Shown here one piece after another: positions 16,613 through 25,194 of a stretch of DNA of 56,075 nucleotides (its first letter is position 1; every line of letters begins with the position of its first letter). Origin of the DNA: a virus; IMG/VR virus record IMGVR_UViG_3300035118_000209, positions 1 to 56,075 of that record. One strand, given 5' to 3'. The notes beneath the pieces are model-generated. The model was not told where the DNA came from, made no database searches, and saw only the letters and a program-made list of their open reading frames with translations. A program made the position numbers and the translations under genes.

Positions 16613-17821
16613 TTATACCACTTCCAGTCGGGGAACGAAGAAAATAAAGTGACCGCCGCGCTTCAGATACTCCTCGTTGTTTTTGAGTACTTCGCTGCGA
16701 AAGTTCCAGCAGTGGCAAATTGCGTAGTCAGGCTGACGGGCCAGCAACTCTTCCGGTGGCACGATCGGAATGTCAGTGCCCGGGGAAAGTCGTCCCTGCT
16801 TTTGCGGGGTCGTGTCGGTTATGAATTGGATCAGGCCGGCAATTCCGGCGGCATTTATTGCGACTGTGCTTTTGGCTGACGCTCCGAATCCGCAAACTGT
16901 TTTCCCTTCGAAGTGCAATTCGAGCACCTTGGCTTTCAGGTCTCTGATCTGCTGACAGGCATTTGCGGTGAAGTCAAACCAGCTACGGTCTGTGATCTTC
17001 TCCCGTTCCAGATAATCGTCCACGCTGCGGTCGCGCTGCGCCGTGGAATCGTTCCGACGCAGCGTCATCACGATCGCGCCGCCGTGGACCGGGAACGCTG
17101 TGACCTTGTGCAAGTGAAACTTCGTGTCCTTCAGCAATGCCTCCATCGATCGGATCGTCACGTAGGAAAGATGCTCGTGATAGATCGTGTCCCACTCGCA
17201 GTGGTTCAGGATGTCCAGAGCGTACGGGCACTCCAGATAAACCGTGGTGTTGGTGTTCGACATGACTTCCAGACACCTTACGAATTCCTTCCAGTTGTCG
17301 ATGTGGGCGAACACGTGGCGCGCGACCACTGCATCGACTTCTCCCAAGAGACGCAGCGCGTCCTTCGCGGACTGCTCGTCGAAGAGGCTGTTGATGGTTC
17401 TCACGCCACGCGCGCTCGCGGCCGGAGACAGGTTCACGGCCGGGTCGATGCCGACCAGTTGCTGCCAGCCGGACTCGGAAAGATGTTTCAGGAATAGCCC
17501 GTCGTTGCTGCCGATCTCCACCAGTGTTCCGTGGCCGCTCTGCAGTTCAATGTCCGCCGACAGACGATCGAAGTGATGCTTCATCGTCTGGCTGGGCGAC
17601 GTCACGTAGGGATAGTCCTCGTACAGAATCACCGGGTCCACCACGACTGAGAGCTGGGCCAGAGTGCACTTCGGGCAGAAGAGAACCTGCAGTGGAGCAA
17701 ATCCGTTTCGCGCTTCTCCGGGCTTTCTGAAGTCGTTTGCCAGCGGCTGAATGCCCAGATCGAAGACGGGGATCAGTTCTTGGTTTCCGCAGGCCCGGCA
17801 GGTGTGGTGGTCTCGGTACAC
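16613..17821 (-). CDS. Sugar C-methyltransferase-like enzyme
   Basis: The 402-aa product has the three-part layout of the sugar C-methyltransferases. There is an N-terminal zinc module (C8, C11, C49, C52), a Rossmann SAM domain (VEIGSNDGLF, residues 101-110) with the hallmark YHEH (214-217), and a C-terminal domain with GFGASAKSTVA. In TylC3/TcaB9-type enzymes the YHEH residues are catalytic on dTDP-keto-sugars. The only usable start is GTG 17821, since a stop lies 12 bases upstream in frame; GGAGG is just two bases before it, unusually close. It ends the glycan cassette, next to the portal gene. Confidence 0.82.
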   Translation of the reverse strand: MYRDHHTCRACGNQELIPVFDLGIQPLANDFRKPGEARNGFAPLQVLFCPKCTLAQLSVVVDPVILYEDYPYVTSPSQTMKHHFDRLSADIELQSGHGTLVEIGSNDGLFLKHLSESGWQQLVGIDPAVNLSPAASARGVRTINSLFDEQSAKDALRLLGEVDAVVARHVFAHIDNWKEFVRCLEVMSNTNTTVYLECPYALDILNHCEWDTIYHEHLSYVTIRSMEALLKDTKFHLHKVTAFPVHGGAIVMTLRRNDSTAQRDRSVDDYLEREKITDRSWFDFTANACQQIRDLKAKVLELHFEGKTVCGFGASAKSTVAINAAGIAGLIQFITDTTPQKQGRLSPGTDIPIVPPEELLARQPDYAICHCWNFRSEVLKNNEEYLKRGGHFIFFVPRLEVV

Positions 17822-17862
17822 GTCCTCCGTTTATGCCTCTGCGGAGATTCCGTCAACGCTTT

Positions 17863-18735
17863 TCAGATCACGGTTTCGACGAGCCATCGGTGGACTGAGT
17901 CTTCGACGGCTTCCCAGACAGGACGCATTGTCACACCAGTCGCGAGCAGTTTGTCTACGTTCAAAATGCAGTTGCTCTTGGGCGTGCGAGCGACTTTCTC
18001 CATGAATTCCTTGTCGTCCCAGAATTCAAAGTTGTTTTTGAGACCGGCCGATTTCAGCATCGTGCACAGCTCTGTTGATTTCACCCAACCCGGATTGGTG
18101 ACGTTGTAAGTCCCGAACGGCGCCTTCAGCTTCAGCAGGTCCAGACACGCATTGACGAAGTCTCCCCGGTGCGACAGAGAATTCGTGGCTCGCACAACCT
18201 TCGGGTAGTACTGCAACTTCGAGAGATAGTTTCGGTGATGATCGAAGCGATCGAACGGCAGACGGATGCGGCAGATGTAGTGCTTCTCGTACTGCCGGAC
18301 GAAGCGCTCCGCCAGTTCCTTCGCGCCGACGTAGACGCCGCACTTCGTATTGAACGAGAGCTGCGGCTCGTCGGTTTCGCTCCAGCCCTTGCCGCCGTTG
18401 TCGCCGTTGAAGAGACAGCCGGTGGAGACGTGGAGCAGTGTCACTCCAGCCCGCTGACACTCTTCGGCCAGCATGACCGGCAGAGCAAGATTGCTTGCCA
18501 GAGTTTGCGCCTTGTCGTCTTCGCATTTGTCGACGACTCCTTCTTTCACAAACGCCGCGCAGTTGATCACGACGGTCGCCTTTTCCTCCTGTATCGCACA
18601 GCGCAACGTTGTTCGGTTACAGTAGTCGAATCCGGGTGATCTCAACCACGAGAACGCTTTTACGTGTCGGTTGTTCAGCACGCGCACAAACTCCGATCCG
18701 ATGTAGCCGGTAGCTCCCAAAAGCAAGATGCTCAT
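17863..18735 (-). CDS. NAD(P)-dependent sugar reductase, RmlD-like
   Basis: The 290-aa product is an extended short-chain dehydrogenase: GATGYIG nucleotide loop at residues 7-13, VINCAAF, VSTGCLF and the catalytic YVGAK (Y-x-x-x-K). It is close in plan to dTDP-4-dehydrorhamnose reductase, so it would reduce or epimerise a nucleotide sugar. It is coupled by ATGA to the zinc-knuckle gene upstream. ATG 18735 is chosen because the residues before it do not look like protein. Confidence 0.8.
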   Translation of the reverse strand: MSILLLGATGYIGSEFVRVLNNRHVKAFSWLRSPGFDYCNRTTLRCAIQEEKATVVINCAAFVKEGVVDKCEDDKAQTLASNLALPVMLAEECQRAGVTLLHVSTGCLFNGDNGGKGWSETDEPQLSFNTKCGVYVGAKELAERFVRQYEKHYICRIRLPFDRFDHHRNYLSKLQYYPKVVRATNSLSHRGDFVNACLDLLKLKAPFGTYNVTNPGWVKSTELCTMLKSAGLKNNFEFWDDKEFMEKVARTPKSNCILNVDKLLATGVTMRPVWEAVEDSVHRWLVETVI

Positions 18736-18923
18736 TCGTCGATTGGTTTTAATGGAATTGCCTGAACTTTCCGCACGGTGCCGCAACACGGACAGCGGAC
18801 CACCAGCAGCACGAACTGTCCGCTGCGGAGACGCGACACGAACTCTTCGAACTCCGGGCAGTGCGGCAGCCGGATTTCATTCATCCGATCGGAGATCATT
18901 TCTTGGATTTTGGAAGGCGTCAT
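18732..18923 (-). CDS. Small zinc-knuckle-like protein
   Basis: The 63-aa product is helical in its first half (SKIQEMISDRMNEI) and has a CPCC motif near the end (RCPCCGTVRKV), half of a zinc site that could be completed by C22 or a dimer. ATGA overlaps on both sides support it as a real gene. The function is unknown. Confidence 0.6.
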   Translation of the reverse strand: MTPSKIQEMISDRMNEIRLPHCPEFEEFVSRLRSGQFVLLVVRCPCCGTVRKVQAIPLKPIDE

Positions 18924-19315
18924 AGTGTCATCGTCTCCTGCTGCTCCGGAATCTTTGCTTCGATCACTTCAAACTGAACTTCGATTTCCTTGCACAGCCA
19001 ACGGGTGCCTCCCTTTTTCTGAGCCCATCCGTGAACGAGTATCCGGTTGCCAGACGCGAGCCAGATACCGGCCTCAGGGATCTGTTTGATCTTGTTCAGC
19101 CGGGAAGAGATGTTCGCCTTGCTGGTGGTCTGGACGAGGACGACCGATGACTCGCTGATTTTCACCGCAAGGATGTCGCCGAATCCCCAGACGTCTTTTC
19201 GTATGATGGCGCCTTTGAATCCGGCCGGGGTTTGCGGCACCCACTTCTCCACGAGGGAGACCGTGTATCCGTCCTTCCGAAGTTTGTTCAGGCTGAGTTG
19301 TGTTGGGCTGCTCAT
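18920..19315 (-). CDS. Holliday-junction-resolvase-like nuclease
   Basis: The 131-aa product matches the small PD-(D/E)XK plan: an N-terminal helix (LNKLRKDGYTVSLVEKW), then KDVWGFGDILAVK with the metal-binding aspartate, then VVLVQTTSKANISSRLNKI with the Q-x-T/S active-site strand, then a tryptophan-rich tail. The family cuts branched DNA or nicks. ATG 19315 overlaps the previous stop. It is embedded between sugar-modifying genes, which is unexpected. Confidence 0.7.
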   Translation of the reverse strand: MSSPTQLSLNKLRKDGYTVSLVEKWVPQTPAGFKGAIIRKDVWGFGDILAVKISESSVVLVQTTSKANISSRLNKIKQIPEAGIWLASGNRILVHGWAQKKGGTRWLCKEIEVQFEVIEAKIPEQQETMTL

Positions 19316-19956
19316 GTGGTGGTTTTCTTTTTGAATACGGCCAGTTCTTTTGACAGGTAAATCGAGTCGATGTCCCCGTTGGTTGTGTTCATCGCATCGA
19401 CGTGCGCTTGCACCCAGTCCATGTGAAGCGGCCATCCGGGTTTGACGAAGATGCTAGAGCCGCTGTAAGAGCAGCCCAAGTCTTCGACCGCGTAGAATCC
19501 ACCGGGCCTGACAGCCGGCCACAGTGATCTAAATGACGTGATGATGCCGTCGTTGAAGTGTCCTCCGTCGTCGATCACGATGTCGAGATCCCCGCCGTGG
19601 TCCGACAGCCAGCAGGCCCAGAAGGTCGGACTGGACTGATCGCCGCAGTTGAAGTAGTAACGTCCGAAGTGTCCGGGTGCCAATCCGGGAGTATTAAACT
19701 CATTGGTGTCTTTGACGATGTCGACACCGAAGATTTTGGTTCTCGCATTGTCGAAATACTCCATCCACATTCTGATTCCTTCACCGCCAGCAGCACCGAT
19801 CTCCAGCAGCTTCACTGGCTCGTGGCGAAGGTGTGAGAACAGCTTGTCGTAGTGGGCGGCGTACCCATGCGGCTTGGCGTACGTCCGGGTGAACACGCTT
19901 GCGCGGTCGGTCTGGCAGCGAATCGCGATAGTGTCAAGATCGTCCAAGGTCTTCAT
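19312..19956 (-). CDS. SAM-dependent O-methyltransferase
   Basis: The 214-aa product has a SAM-binding strand LLEIGAAGGEG and the metal-site motif DLDIVIDDGGH. It is followed by AVRPGGFYAVED, the plan of macrocin/demethylmacrocin-type sugar O-methyltransferases. These enzymes methylate a hydroxyl of a bound sugar, using a divalent metal. ATGA overlaps on both sides place it firmly in the cassette between radical SAM and nuclease genes. Confidence 0.8.
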   Translation of the reverse strand: MKTLDDLDTIAIRCQTDRASVFTRTYAKPHGYAAHYDKLFSHLRHEPVKLLEIGAAGGEGIRMWMEYFDNARTKIFGVDIVKDTNEFNTPGLAPGHFGRYYFNCGDQSSPTFWACWLSDHGGDLDIVIDDGGHFNDGIITSFRSLWPAVRPGGFYAVEDLGCSYSGSSIFVKPGWPLHMDWVQAHVDAMNTTNGDIDSIYLSKELAVFKKKTTT

Positions 19957-21020
19957 ATTTCCGGCGTCCATTTCTTCTGGTCGGTGATGTGGAAATAATA
20001 TCTCAGCTTGTACTTCGAGCACTGCTGACAGACCGGATGATTCATGCGTTGCGCGGTTCGCTCGTCCTGCGTCGTGTCCAGAAAATCTCCCAGCACCAGA
20101 CGTCGATCGGCCACGCACGCGCACATTTCGGTTTTCCCGTCGTGCCGGATGAAACAGAACATCGTGCCGATCGGGCACTCCGGCGGCGCCGGGATATTCT
20201 CGTACATCTTCTGCGACTCGGTAGGCGGGATCACCAGCCGCTTCATCGCGTCGACGTAGGTCTGGCTGATCGGTGGCAGCATGGAGTTGTAATCCGGTTT
20301 GCCCGGCTGAATCTCGAACGGTGTGGCGTCAGGGTCCAGACTCCGGTTGTACTGGATCGCGTTCTCCATCGAAATCGCCCGGGCGTAGGACGTGAAGAAA
20401 TCAATCCCGAGATTGGTGGCGTACTCCTTCATCAACGGAGCCTCGTGCTGGTTGTCGTTGTAGAGATGGAAGTTCACCGCGATGTTGATTCGCTGTCCGA
20501 TCTTTGCGTTGGCTTCGGCGATCAGCCGCATGTTGTCCTTCACCTTTTCGATCTTGCCGCCCGCGTGACCGCGCTCGTAAATCTCCTGCGTGAAACCGGA
20601 GAGCGAAATGATGATCATGTCCGGCCCGGCCGCGAGCAGCTCGTCCAGCCGGCGCACCGAGTTCAGGTTCGTGGAAATCTGCGCGTTGAGACCACGGCGT
20701 TTGACTGACGCCACACACTCCGGAAGCCGGGGGTGCAGCATGGGTTCGGAGTTGCCATACATCATGACCATTGCCTTCGGGTTCTCGGCCGCGATCTTGT
20801 CGAGAATCTTCTCCATCAGTTCCTCGTCCATGATGCCGGTCTTGTGATCGTAACCTTCGGGCACGCCTTTGGTGCACGTCGGGCAATGGAGCGAGCAGAG
20901 CGAATTGATCTCCAGAAAATATCTCCACGCCATCATCCGCGTCTGCTCAAGTCCGATCGCGCCGCCGTCGATGAAAGGGGTCGAAGCGTCGTCGAAGGCT
21001 TTCTGTTGTTCGGGTGTCAT
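19953..21020 (-). CDS. Radical SAM/SPASM enzyme
   Basis: The 355-aa product has the radical SAM cysteine motif CSLHCPTC (C42, C46, C49) after a beta strand (RYFLEINSL), and NSEPMLHP as the following GGE-like loop. The C-terminal region from about residue 290 is cysteine-rich (CPIGTMFC, MCACV, CQQCSK), as in SPASM domains that hold auxiliary iron-sulfur clusters. The substrate cannot be read; SPASM enzymes act on peptides, proteins or sugars. ATG 21020 is used, since the open frame before it has no protein-like sequence. Confidence 0.85.
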   Translation of the reverse strand: MTPEQQKAFDDASTPFIDGGAIGLEQTRMMAWRYFLEINSLCSLHCPTCTKGVPEGYDHKTGIMDEELMEKILDKIAAENPKAMVMMYGNSEPMLHPRLPECVASVKRRGLNAQISTNLNSVRRLDELLAAGPDMIIISLSGFTQEIYERGHAGGKIEKVKDNMRLIAEANAKIGQRINIAVNFHLYNDNQHEAPLMKEYATNLGIDFFTSYARAISMENAIQYNRSLDPDATPFEIQPGKPDYNSMLPPISQTYVDAMKRLVIPPTESQKMYENIPAPPECPIGTMFCFIRHDGKTEMCACVADRRLVLGDFLDTTQDERTAQRMNHPVCQQCSKYKLRYYFHITDQKKWTPEI

Positions 21021-21021
21021 G

Positions 21022-21699
21022 TCAGAATGGTAGCGCAGTTCGGTAAGACCGCACGTTCGGACGAGGACCGTTTCCCCAGAACACTTCGGCTTCGAATCGG
21101 GCAGTGGCTGCGCCGATACCGTCCTTCTGGATCCGGTCTCGTAGCATGATGGAAGGCAGCTTCGCGACGAAGTCTGACGTGGTCCACAGAAAGTTCCCGG
21201 CCGGGATGTGCTGGCTCTTGTCCCAGCCCTGTTCCCACAACCAGACCATGCAGGCGATGTCGTGAGTCTCAAGGTCCGCGACACACGTGCGCCAGTTCAC
21301 GACCAGATCGTTCATCATAGCTACGCGCCACGGCCGAGAGACATTGAACCCGTACTCGCTGTTCGGATCGTGCGTGGCCCCTTTGCTGTGCAGGTAAAGC
21401 ACGTTCCATCCCGGATTGATCTTTGCCCATTCGTGGAGCCAGACAACGGTTCGATTCTCCGACCGGCAGTCCAGTCCGTGGTACAGGCACAACGCTTTTT
21501 CAGGGATGATCGAGTTTGCCACCGGGATACTTTCCTGTCCGCCGTTGATGCCTATGTTGATTTGTTCTGCCGCGTCCCACAGGCCGCTGTTCTGCATCAT
21601 CGTGATCTGGTCCGAGACGATGCACCCGGCGTTGGGCAGATGCTTCGGAGGATCACCTATGAAGAACAGTCCGTGGTAAAAAATCGCGATGCGTCTCAT
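21022..21699 (-). CDS. Glycosyltransferase-like protein (LYLHSKG type)
   Basis: The 225-aa product begins MRRIAIFYHGLF and contains VLYLHSKGATHD, a motif typical of a group of bacterial polysaccharide glycosyltransferases, then AGNFLWTTSDF, a likely acceptor/donor-site strand. It overlaps the upstream gene by ATGA. The sugar and acceptor are unknown. Confidence 0.65.
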   Translation of the reverse strand: MRRIAIFYHGLFFIGDPPKHLPNAGCIVSDQITMMQNSGLWDAAEQINIGINGGQESIPVANSIIPEKALCLYHGLDCRSENRTVVWLHEWAKINPGWNVLYLHSKGATHDPNSEYGFNVSRPWRVAMMNDLVVNWRTCVADLETHDIACMVWLWEQGWDKSQHIPAGNFLWTTSDFVAKLPSIMLRDRIQKDGIGAATARFEAEVFWGNGPRPNVRSYRTALPF

Positions 21700-22418
21700 G
21701 GCGTGTGGTAGTAGGGCGGCGCGGTCAACCGATCTCCGACCAGAACGTTCGACTGGTCGCCGTTGTGGAAACCGTTCGGAATCGCGTTGCAGTTGGTGAC
21801 TTCGTGGACGCAGTCCCAGCCGACGACCAACGCCTGCTTGCCCTGACGGACGAACCAACCGGTGAGGCACTGCTGTCCGTGCTCCATTTCGTAGCGCTGT
21901 CCGCCCGCTCCGGGCTGCGTAACCTTCAGAGGGTATTGCGCCATCATCGCGGGCGAGCACCAGAAGCCGGTGGTGCGGACGTGCGGATAAACATTGAACC
22001 CCGAATCGCCCTGATTGCCGGTTGACCCGTAGAGCGAGTTTCCAAACTGCTCGAACACGTCGCGCATCCGTAGCATCCATCCGCGCTTGCGGAAGTAAGT
22101 GTGACTGCCGCAGAAGATCATGATGTCCGCGTCCGATTTGCTGGCGGCGCACTGAAAGGCGCCTATATCCCAGCCCGAATTGTCGTGGTCGATGAAGGAG
22201 ACGTTCGGCAACGGATTGAAGAGCGCCTTGGACGTGTCGGCCGCGCGCTCGCCGTTGCACACGATGATCGTCTCGTGCTCGTGGCCGGGAGGATGCTGTT
22301 GATAGCTGGCAACGAATTGTGCGGCCAGTGGCGCGAAGTTCTGCTTTCCGTCCAGCGGATACACGTAGACCAGCGCGATCTTCATTAACGGTTCGGCGAT
22401 GAAAAAGCAGTTGCTCAT
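21696..22418 (-). CDS. Glycosyltransferase-like protein (GT-A type)
   Basis: The 240-aa product has MKIALVYVYPLDG, HETIIVCNGE and DADIMIFCGSHTYFRKRGW, matching the first strands and the DxD-equivalent region of GT-A glycosyltransferases (here C-G-S-H instead of a clear DxD). It carries GWDIGAF, often seen in polysaccharide enzymes. The ATG at 22418 overlaps the upstream stop; a second ATG at 22385 would also fit. The missing DxD leaves its activity uncertain. Confidence 0.6.
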   Translation of the reverse strand: MSNCFFIAEPLMKIALVYVYPLDGKQNFAPLAAQFVASYQQHPPGHEHETIIVCNGERAADTSKALFNPLPNVSFIDHDNSGWDIGAFQCAASKSDADIMIFCGSHTYFRKRGWMLRMRDVFEQFGNSLYGSTGNQGDSGFNVYPHVRTTGFWCSPAMMAQYPLKVTQPGAGGQRYEMEHGQQCLTGWFVRQGKQALVVGWDCVHEVTNCNAIPNGFHNGDQSNVLVGDRLTAPPYYHTP

Positions 22419-24097
22419 TTCGCTGTCAGGTAACTGAAATCACCCGGGACTTTGTTCAGGTTGTGCCGTAGATACGGTTCCCACTTTTTGTGAAAGAGCC
22501 GGTTGGAGTCCGCGATGAACTTGCCCGCACCGCCGATCTTGTTCGAACTCTGATGACCCAGATGGATCCCGGTCGCAAACGGCGTGTACATGATTTTCCA
22601 GCCGGCGCGGCGCACGCGCATGGCCAGATCGTTGTCCTCCGAGTACAGGAAAAACTCCTCGTCGAACCCGTCGATGCCGAAGAAAACGTCGCGCCGGATC
22701 ATGACCGAAGTCCCGCAGACGTTCTCCAGTTCGGTGACCTGCTGGAAGGTGGCGTCCAGTTGCAGGTGGTCGATGTGGTACCAGTCTTTCATGCCCGGCT
22801 TGCGGTCGACTCCGGCGTGGTAGATGCGGCCGTCCGGGTACCGTAACAGGTGGGCCACCATGCCGACGTCCGACTTCATTTCCTGTTTCATTTTCTCCAC
22901 CGCATCCGGATCGAGGAAGACATCGTCGTTGAGTGTCAGGAGATATTTCCCGTTGGAATGCCGCGCGCCGAAGTTGGTGTTGCGGCCGTAGCCGATGCGG
23001 CAGTCCGGCTTCTGTACGTAGCGGATCTTCGGGTGTTGGAGCGCACCGTCTGGTACCCGGCTGTAGCCTTCGCCAGTGACGATGACTTCGGAGACCTGCG
23101 GCAGCACGCACTGTAGACAGCGGTTCAGGACGTTCACGTCGGGCTGATAGATCGGGACAATCGCCGAGACGTCCTCGCTGAACTTCGAACGCAACCGGGC
23201 GTTGGCCCACTGGGCGATGAACTCCGGATCGATGGTCTGGCAGGGCGGGAGGTTGTCGGCGATGGGGCAGATGTTCTTCTGACAGTTGAGACAGTCCAGC
23301 TTCGGCGCGATGGAGATGAAATCGTTCTGGTCATTCAGGTGCAGCTCCGGGCTGGAGGACTGGCTAATCACCACCATCGGGATCCCCAGAGCGGCGGCGA
23401 CGTGCATCGGCCCGGTGTCGACCGTCACCAGCAAATCAGCGGCCGTGAGCCATTGAATGACGCTTTCGAAATGAACCGCCTTCAGGTCGATAAAGTTCTT
23501 GGGCGCCGGGTGCCGGGCGATCCAAAACTTCGTTCCATTGATCTTCGTGGCCGCTCGTTCCCAGATCCAATCCGGTACCGTCCGCACTTTGTAGAAGTCC
23601 GATCGCGGGCAGACAAACACCCACGGCCGGGGCCACTGTTCAAACAGAATGCTGTTGACGTCCCGCACAGCTTTTGGAACGCAGATCGCCGGCTTGCAGT
23701 TGAGCGGGTCTCCCAGCGAGATGCCGCGTGAGAGCAACTGCTGGTTGGCTTTCTCGAAAAACATCTGGTGAAAATGTTTCTTGGTTCGGTTGGGATCCTT
23801 CTCGTAGGCGCCGTCAAGGTTGATGTGGCAGAAGCCCTGCGGACTTTCCACTCCGGCCAGACCGGGATGTAGTTTCACCACGCACTGACAGTGCGGGTGC
23901 GTCTGCATGGTGACGCGGTAGCCCTGACGGATTAAATTGTCGGCGACGACCGTGGCGCAGAGGGAGTCCCCGATCGCCGCCGTTCTCCGCAGGATGATCG
24001 GTGACCCTGCGAAATTATCCCGCTCCTGCAGCGCGCCGAACGCCGCGTTGCCACCGCCGCCGGGATTGCCTTTGATTATGAAGCAGGAGTCTTTCAC
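22415..24097 (-). CDS. GT9-GT2 fusion glycosyltransferase
   Basis: The 560-aa product joins two enzymes. Residues about 30-300 resemble heptosyltransferases (GT9), with RRTAAIGDSL and VTVDTGPMHVAAALGIP (224-240). Residues about 310-545 are a GT2 domain: GYGRNTNFGARHSNGKYLLTLNDDVF (DD at 391-392) and FFLYSEDNDLAMRVRRAGW. A cysteine group (C269, C272, C277, C286) sits at the join. It is the largest enzyme of the cassette and probably adds two different sugars. Confidence 0.85.
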   Translation of the reverse strand: MKDSCFIIKGNPGGGGNAAFGALQERDNFAGSPIILRRTAAIGDSLCATVVADNLIRQGYRVTMQTHPHCQCVVKLHPGLAGVESPQGFCHINLDGAYEKDPNRTKKHFHQMFFEKANQQLLSRGISLGDPLNCKPAICVPKAVRDVNSILFEQWPRPWVFVCPRSDFYKVRTVPDWIWERAATKINGTKFWIARHPAPKNFIDLKAVHFESVIQWLTAADLLVTVDTGPMHVAAALGIPMVVISQSSSPELHLNDQNDFISIAPKLDCLNCQKNICPIADNLPPCQTIDPEFIAQWANARLRSKFSEDVSAIVPIYQPDVNVLNRCLQCVLPQVSEVIVTGEGYSRVPDGALQHPKIRYVQKPDCRIGYGRNTNFGARHSNGKYLLTLNDDVFLDPDAVEKMKQEMKSDVGMVAHLLRYPDGRIYHAGVDRKPGMKDWYHIDHLQLDATFQQVTELENVCGTSVMIRRDVFFGIDGFDEEFFLYSEDNDLAMRVRRAGWKIMYTPFATGIHLGHQSSNKIGGAGKFIADSNRLFHKKWEPYLRHNLNKVPGDFSYLTAK

Positions 24098-24538
24098 TCA
24101 AGCAGAAGCCGCTTTGGACGCTCGACGCTTTTCAATGTATTCCACGATTTCATCTGCATGATGAACGAGCCCGGCCGCTTGCTTTCGGAATTCTTTGGCG
24201 CGCGACAGCAACTCAGAGTCACTGATCAATTCGATAGGAACGAGCGTGCGCTCTTCATCGCGTTCGACGGTGTAGGCTTCCTGCAGGCAATCGTAGCCTT
24301 CGAGAATCATTTGTTGATCGTCCACTTCCGGCTGCTCGTATTTGTCTACGGCTTTTTTGACGATCCGGTAGACATGCTCTCTGGCACAGAGCATGTAAAA
24401 CGGAAGTCCCGCGCCGGAGATTTTTCCCTGTTTTTTTATCACTGCATAAACGGCCCACTCCATCTGAACGATCTCCCCAGCCTTGAGTTTGTCGGAGATC
24501 AGATCGTGGGCGATTTTTTCGAGTTCTTTTGTGGTCAT
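24098..24538 (-). CDS. Unknown helical protein
   Basis: The 146-aa product is mostly helical and charged, with a possible recognition segment around residues 50-70 (LCAREHVYRIVKKAVDKYEQ). The start overlaps the previous stop (ATAA context at 24535-24538). It lies between the conserved regulator-like genes and the glycan cassette. No family is recognised. Confidence 0.6.
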   Translation of the reverse strand: MTTKELEKIAHDLISDKLKAGEIVQMEWAVYAVIKKQGKISGAGLPFYMLCAREHVYRIVKKAVDKYEQPEVDDQQMILEGYDCLQEAYTVERDEERTLVPIELISDSELLSRAKEFRKQAAGLVHHADEIVEYIEKRRASKAASA

Positions 24539-25194
24539 AATTTTTCTTTCAGTTTGTCGAAGTAGGTTTCCAACGTTTTGATGTTGCTCCGGATTTGGTC
24601 GCGCTCATGCGGCATTGATCCGTCCACCACGTCTTGCAGACCGTATTCCTTGGTGGTCTCCACCATGTCCCGAAGACGGCCACGAAAGTACATCCCAACT
24701 TGAAACGCTTTCTTGGTCATGCCCTGCTGGACGTAATGCGGAACGGCTTTGGATTTGCCCTGTTCGGCCAACGCGGTGATCGTCGGCGGGTTGTCGCTCT
24801 CCATTTGGCGCTCGAAGGATTCTCCGTTGACCTTGGCGACGCGCAGCGCGTCTTTCATCTGGTCGTCTGACATTCCGGCGGCTTTAGCGGCTGACTTGCG
24901 AGACACCAAAGGGGACTTGCCGCCCCTTTGGTCGCGGCGATCACCGCCTTGTTTCTTTTCAATTTGGTCCAACAGTTCACCGCAGCGCCGGATCGCTCGT
25001 GCCCTGATTCGCATGGCCGTGTTTTCCATTTCCTTGTCGGCACCTTGCTTCGCGTAGGATGCCAGAGCGGCCGACTTGTCCGCCCAGTTCTTGCACTCGT
25101 CGATGCGGTTGCATTCGGCCAAGGCAACTTTCGCGGCTTCGTATTTCTCCGGAAGCGTGGCCCGACTAATCGACGGCAGCAGTGAGTGGTTCAC
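24535..25194 (-). CDS. Conserved phage protein with possible HTH
   Basis: The 219-aa product has the segment LPEKYEAAKVALAECNRIDECKNWADKSAALASYA, typical of a widespread phage/prophage family of unknown function. RIRARAIRRCGELLDQIE and a possible helix-turn-helix (SRKSAAKAAGMSDDQMKDALRVAK) follow. A DNA-binding or ParB-adjacent role is inferred. The GTG at 25194 overlaps the upstream stop (GTGA), so it is preferred to the longer frame. Confidence 0.7.
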   Translation of the reverse strand: MNHSLLPSISRATLPEKYEAAKVALAECNRIDECKNWADKSAALASYAKQGADKEMENTAMRIRARAIRRCGELLDQIEKKQGGDRRDQRGGKSPLVSRKSAAKAAGMSDDQMKDALRVAKVNGESFERQMESDNPPTITALAEQGKSKAVPHYVQQGMTKKAFQVGMYFRGRLRDMVETTKEYGLQDVVDGSMPHERDQIRSNIKTLETYFDKLKEKL

